Assembly (NCBI GenBank): GCA_910579655.1
Contig: CAJTVE010000053.1
Span: 1 to 22,379, forward strand
Source of the DNA: an uncultured Allobaculum sp.
GTDB taxonomy: Bacteria > Bacillota_I > Bacilli_A > Erysipelotrichales > Erysipelotrichaceae
Direction of reading: 5' to 3'
Length of the DNA stretch: 22,379 nt
Positions 21,424-22,379 of this stretch are shown here, one piece after another (within the stretch, counting starts at the first letter, position 1; each line of letters opens with the position of its first letter). The position numbers and the translations under genes were made by a program. Below the pieces are notes generated by a model that worked only from the letters and a program-made list of their open reading frames with translations, ran no database searches and was not told where the DNA came from.

Positions 21424-22103
21424 GATATTACATTTCGGACTGCCATTTCTTCCATCGCTCCTTATTGACCAGCATGGATAAAAGACCGTTTGAGAGCGTC
21501 GAAGAAATGAATGAGTTCATGATCAAACAATGGAACTCACGGATTAAAAAGAATGATGAGGTTGTGATTCTCGGTGATTTCAGCTGGGGAACTGGAGAAC
21601 AGACTGAAGAGCTGCTCAAGCGGCTCAATGGCCGCAAATATCTGATCAAGGGCAACCATGATCTCTATCTGAAGGATAAAAACTTTGATGAGTCTTTGTT
21701 TGTCTGGGTTAAAGACTATGCGGAAGTTCATGACAATCGTCGTAAAGTTGTTCTGTGCCATTATCCGATTGTCTGCTATAACGGTCAGTATCGGCTTGAT
21801 GACAACGGCCAGCCGAAAACGTGGATGTTATATGGCCATATCCATAACACCCATGATCAGGATCTGATCGATCAGTACGCCAAAGTTGTTGGCAAGAGCA
21901 GTCATAAGCGGATTGGAACCGGAGAAGAAGCACCAATTCCATTCCAGATGATCAACTGCTTCTGTGTGCGCAGCAACTATATTCCTTTGACGCTGGATGA
22001 GTGGATTGAAGTCGAAAAGAAAAGACAGGCCGCTCTTGAAGCGGGCGAAAAGTCTTTGGAAAATGTGTCCACCCCAGCCGATCCAGAAACGACGGAGAAA
22101 TAG
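21420..22103 (+). CDS. Calcineurin-like metallophosphoesterase
   Basis: 227-residue cytosolic phosphoesterase with a two-metal site. Motifs in order are DCH in YISDCHFFHRS (Asp7, His9), LGDFSWG (Asp53), KGNHD (78-81), LCHYP (His114) and YGHIHNTH (139-145). The C-terminal tail after about residue 190 is charged and low in complexity, ending TPADPETTEK. Substrate is unknown: members of this superfamily cleave phosphomonoesters, phosphodiesters or nucleotides. It overlaps the lipoprotein gene by 4 nt, an odd pairing of a surface protein with a cytosolic hydrolase. No signal peptide. Confidence 0.92.
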   Translation: MRYYISDCHFFHRSLLTSMDKRPFESVEEMNEFMIKQWNSRIKKNDEVVILGDFSWGTGEQTEELLKRLNGRKYLIKGNHDLYLKDKNFDESLFVWVKDYAEVHDNRRKVVLCHYPIVCYNGQYRLDDNGQPKTWMLYGHIHNTHDQDLIDQYAKVVGKSSHKRIGTGEEAPIPFQMINCFCVRSNYIPLTLDEWIEVEKKRQAALEAGEKSLENVSTPADPETTEK

Positions 22104-22130
22104 AAGAACAGAAACGAAGAAGAAAATAAA

Positions 22131-22177
22131 ATGCGGATTTTTGAAATCTTCCATAGGAAGGTCGAAAACCCGCATTA
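22131..22177 (+). terminator. Hairpin after the phosphoesterase gene
   Basis: AATGCGG (22131-22137) pairs with CCGCATT (22171-22177), with an inner CTTCC/GGAAG stem (22149-22153, 22157-22161). The T tract is poor (ATTTGTA), so terminator strength is uncertain. Confidence 0.5.
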
Positions 22178-22271
22178 TTTGTATAGGCGGCTTACAGTCA
22201 GCCGTCGGTGAGCAAGAAACGAAGAGCAGAGCGCATGGACCGGATGACTTGAGTCCAGAAAAGGGAGATAA

Positions 22272-22300
22272 AGAAAAACGGCAGGTCATGTAACCTGCCG
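22272..22300 (-). terminator. Terminator of tRNA-Glu transcript
   Basis: On the minus strand CGGCAGGT (22300-22293) and ACCTGCCG (22286-22279) form a perfect 8-bp stem with a 6-nt loop, followed by TTTTT. It lies just downstream of the tRNA 3' end. Confidence 0.88.
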
Positions 22301-22312
22301 AGTGATTTCAAA

Positions 22313-22379
22313 TGGTGACGCGTACGGGATTCGAACCCGTGAATGTATGCGTGAAAGGCATATGAGTTAACCGTTTCTC
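22313..22379 (-). tRNA. tRNA-Glu (TTC), 5' end cut by window
   Basis: Read on the minus strand, the visible 67 nt start at the D arm (GAG-AAACGGTTAA-CTC). The anticodon arm is TATGC-CTTTCAC-GCATA (anticodon TTC at 22355-22353), the T arm ACGGG-TTCGAAT-CCCGT, then the acceptor strand ACGCGTC, discriminator A and an encoded CCA (22315-22313). About nine 5' nucleotides, expected to begin GACGCGT, lie beyond the window. It is the last gene of its transcript, since the terminator follows. Confidence 0.93.

Overview
The window reads as a stretch of chromosome from a moderate-GC Firmicute, most likely a gut-type member of the Erysipelotrichia/Clostridia. Support comes from a T-box leader, a beta-glucoside PTS permease, AGGAGG-type ribosome binding sites, TTGACA/TATAAT-like promoters with TG extensions, Firmicute-style lipoproteins, and the ACT/UPF0210 pair. 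The class is an inference from gene content, not a phylogenetic result. About sixteen genes are confidently recognisable and several more are hypothetical.

Layout. 1-2340: a beheaded 3' remnant of a GH1 6-phospho-beta-glucosidase followed by an intact beta-glucoside PTS permease (EIIBCA). 2341-4500: an AT-richer, gene-poor accessory segment. It starts with about 890 bp of apparently non-coding DNA and then carries a tight three-gene unit (DUF3990, a small uncharacterised protein, DUF3791) with its own promoter and terminator. This is the best candidate for an under-described system: an ADP-ribosyltransferase-fold protein with two small partners, resembling a toxin-antitoxin or defence module. 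4531-6571 (minus): a marR regulator and a MATE efflux pump. 6636-8844: folC (minus) and ung (plus) diverge from what looks like one symmetric promoter. ung is followed by an acidic protein of unknown function.

9636-14145: housekeeping genes uvrB (minus), ispG (plus) and pta (plus). 14303-16502: a hypothetical protein, then the conserved ACT-domain/UPF0210 pair of unknown biochemical role. 16884-19433: a T-box leader whose specifier reads best as CGU (arginine), controlling a complete polar amino acid ABC transporter (lipoprotein, permease, ATPase). This predicts an arginine-starvation-induced arginine importer. An aminotransferase of unknown substrate follows (19611-20732). 20947-22103: a lipoprotein overlapping a calcineurin-like phosphoesterase. 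The right edge holds a minus-strand tRNA-Glu (TTC), cut by the window end, with its terminator.

Recurring non-coding themes: four short tandem repeats lie in intergenic DNA (12-20 bp units). Three genes without usable Shine-Dalgarno sequences have a -10 box only 6-7 nt before the start codon, suggesting leaderless mRNAs. All calls rest on reading the sequence; no database search was run.
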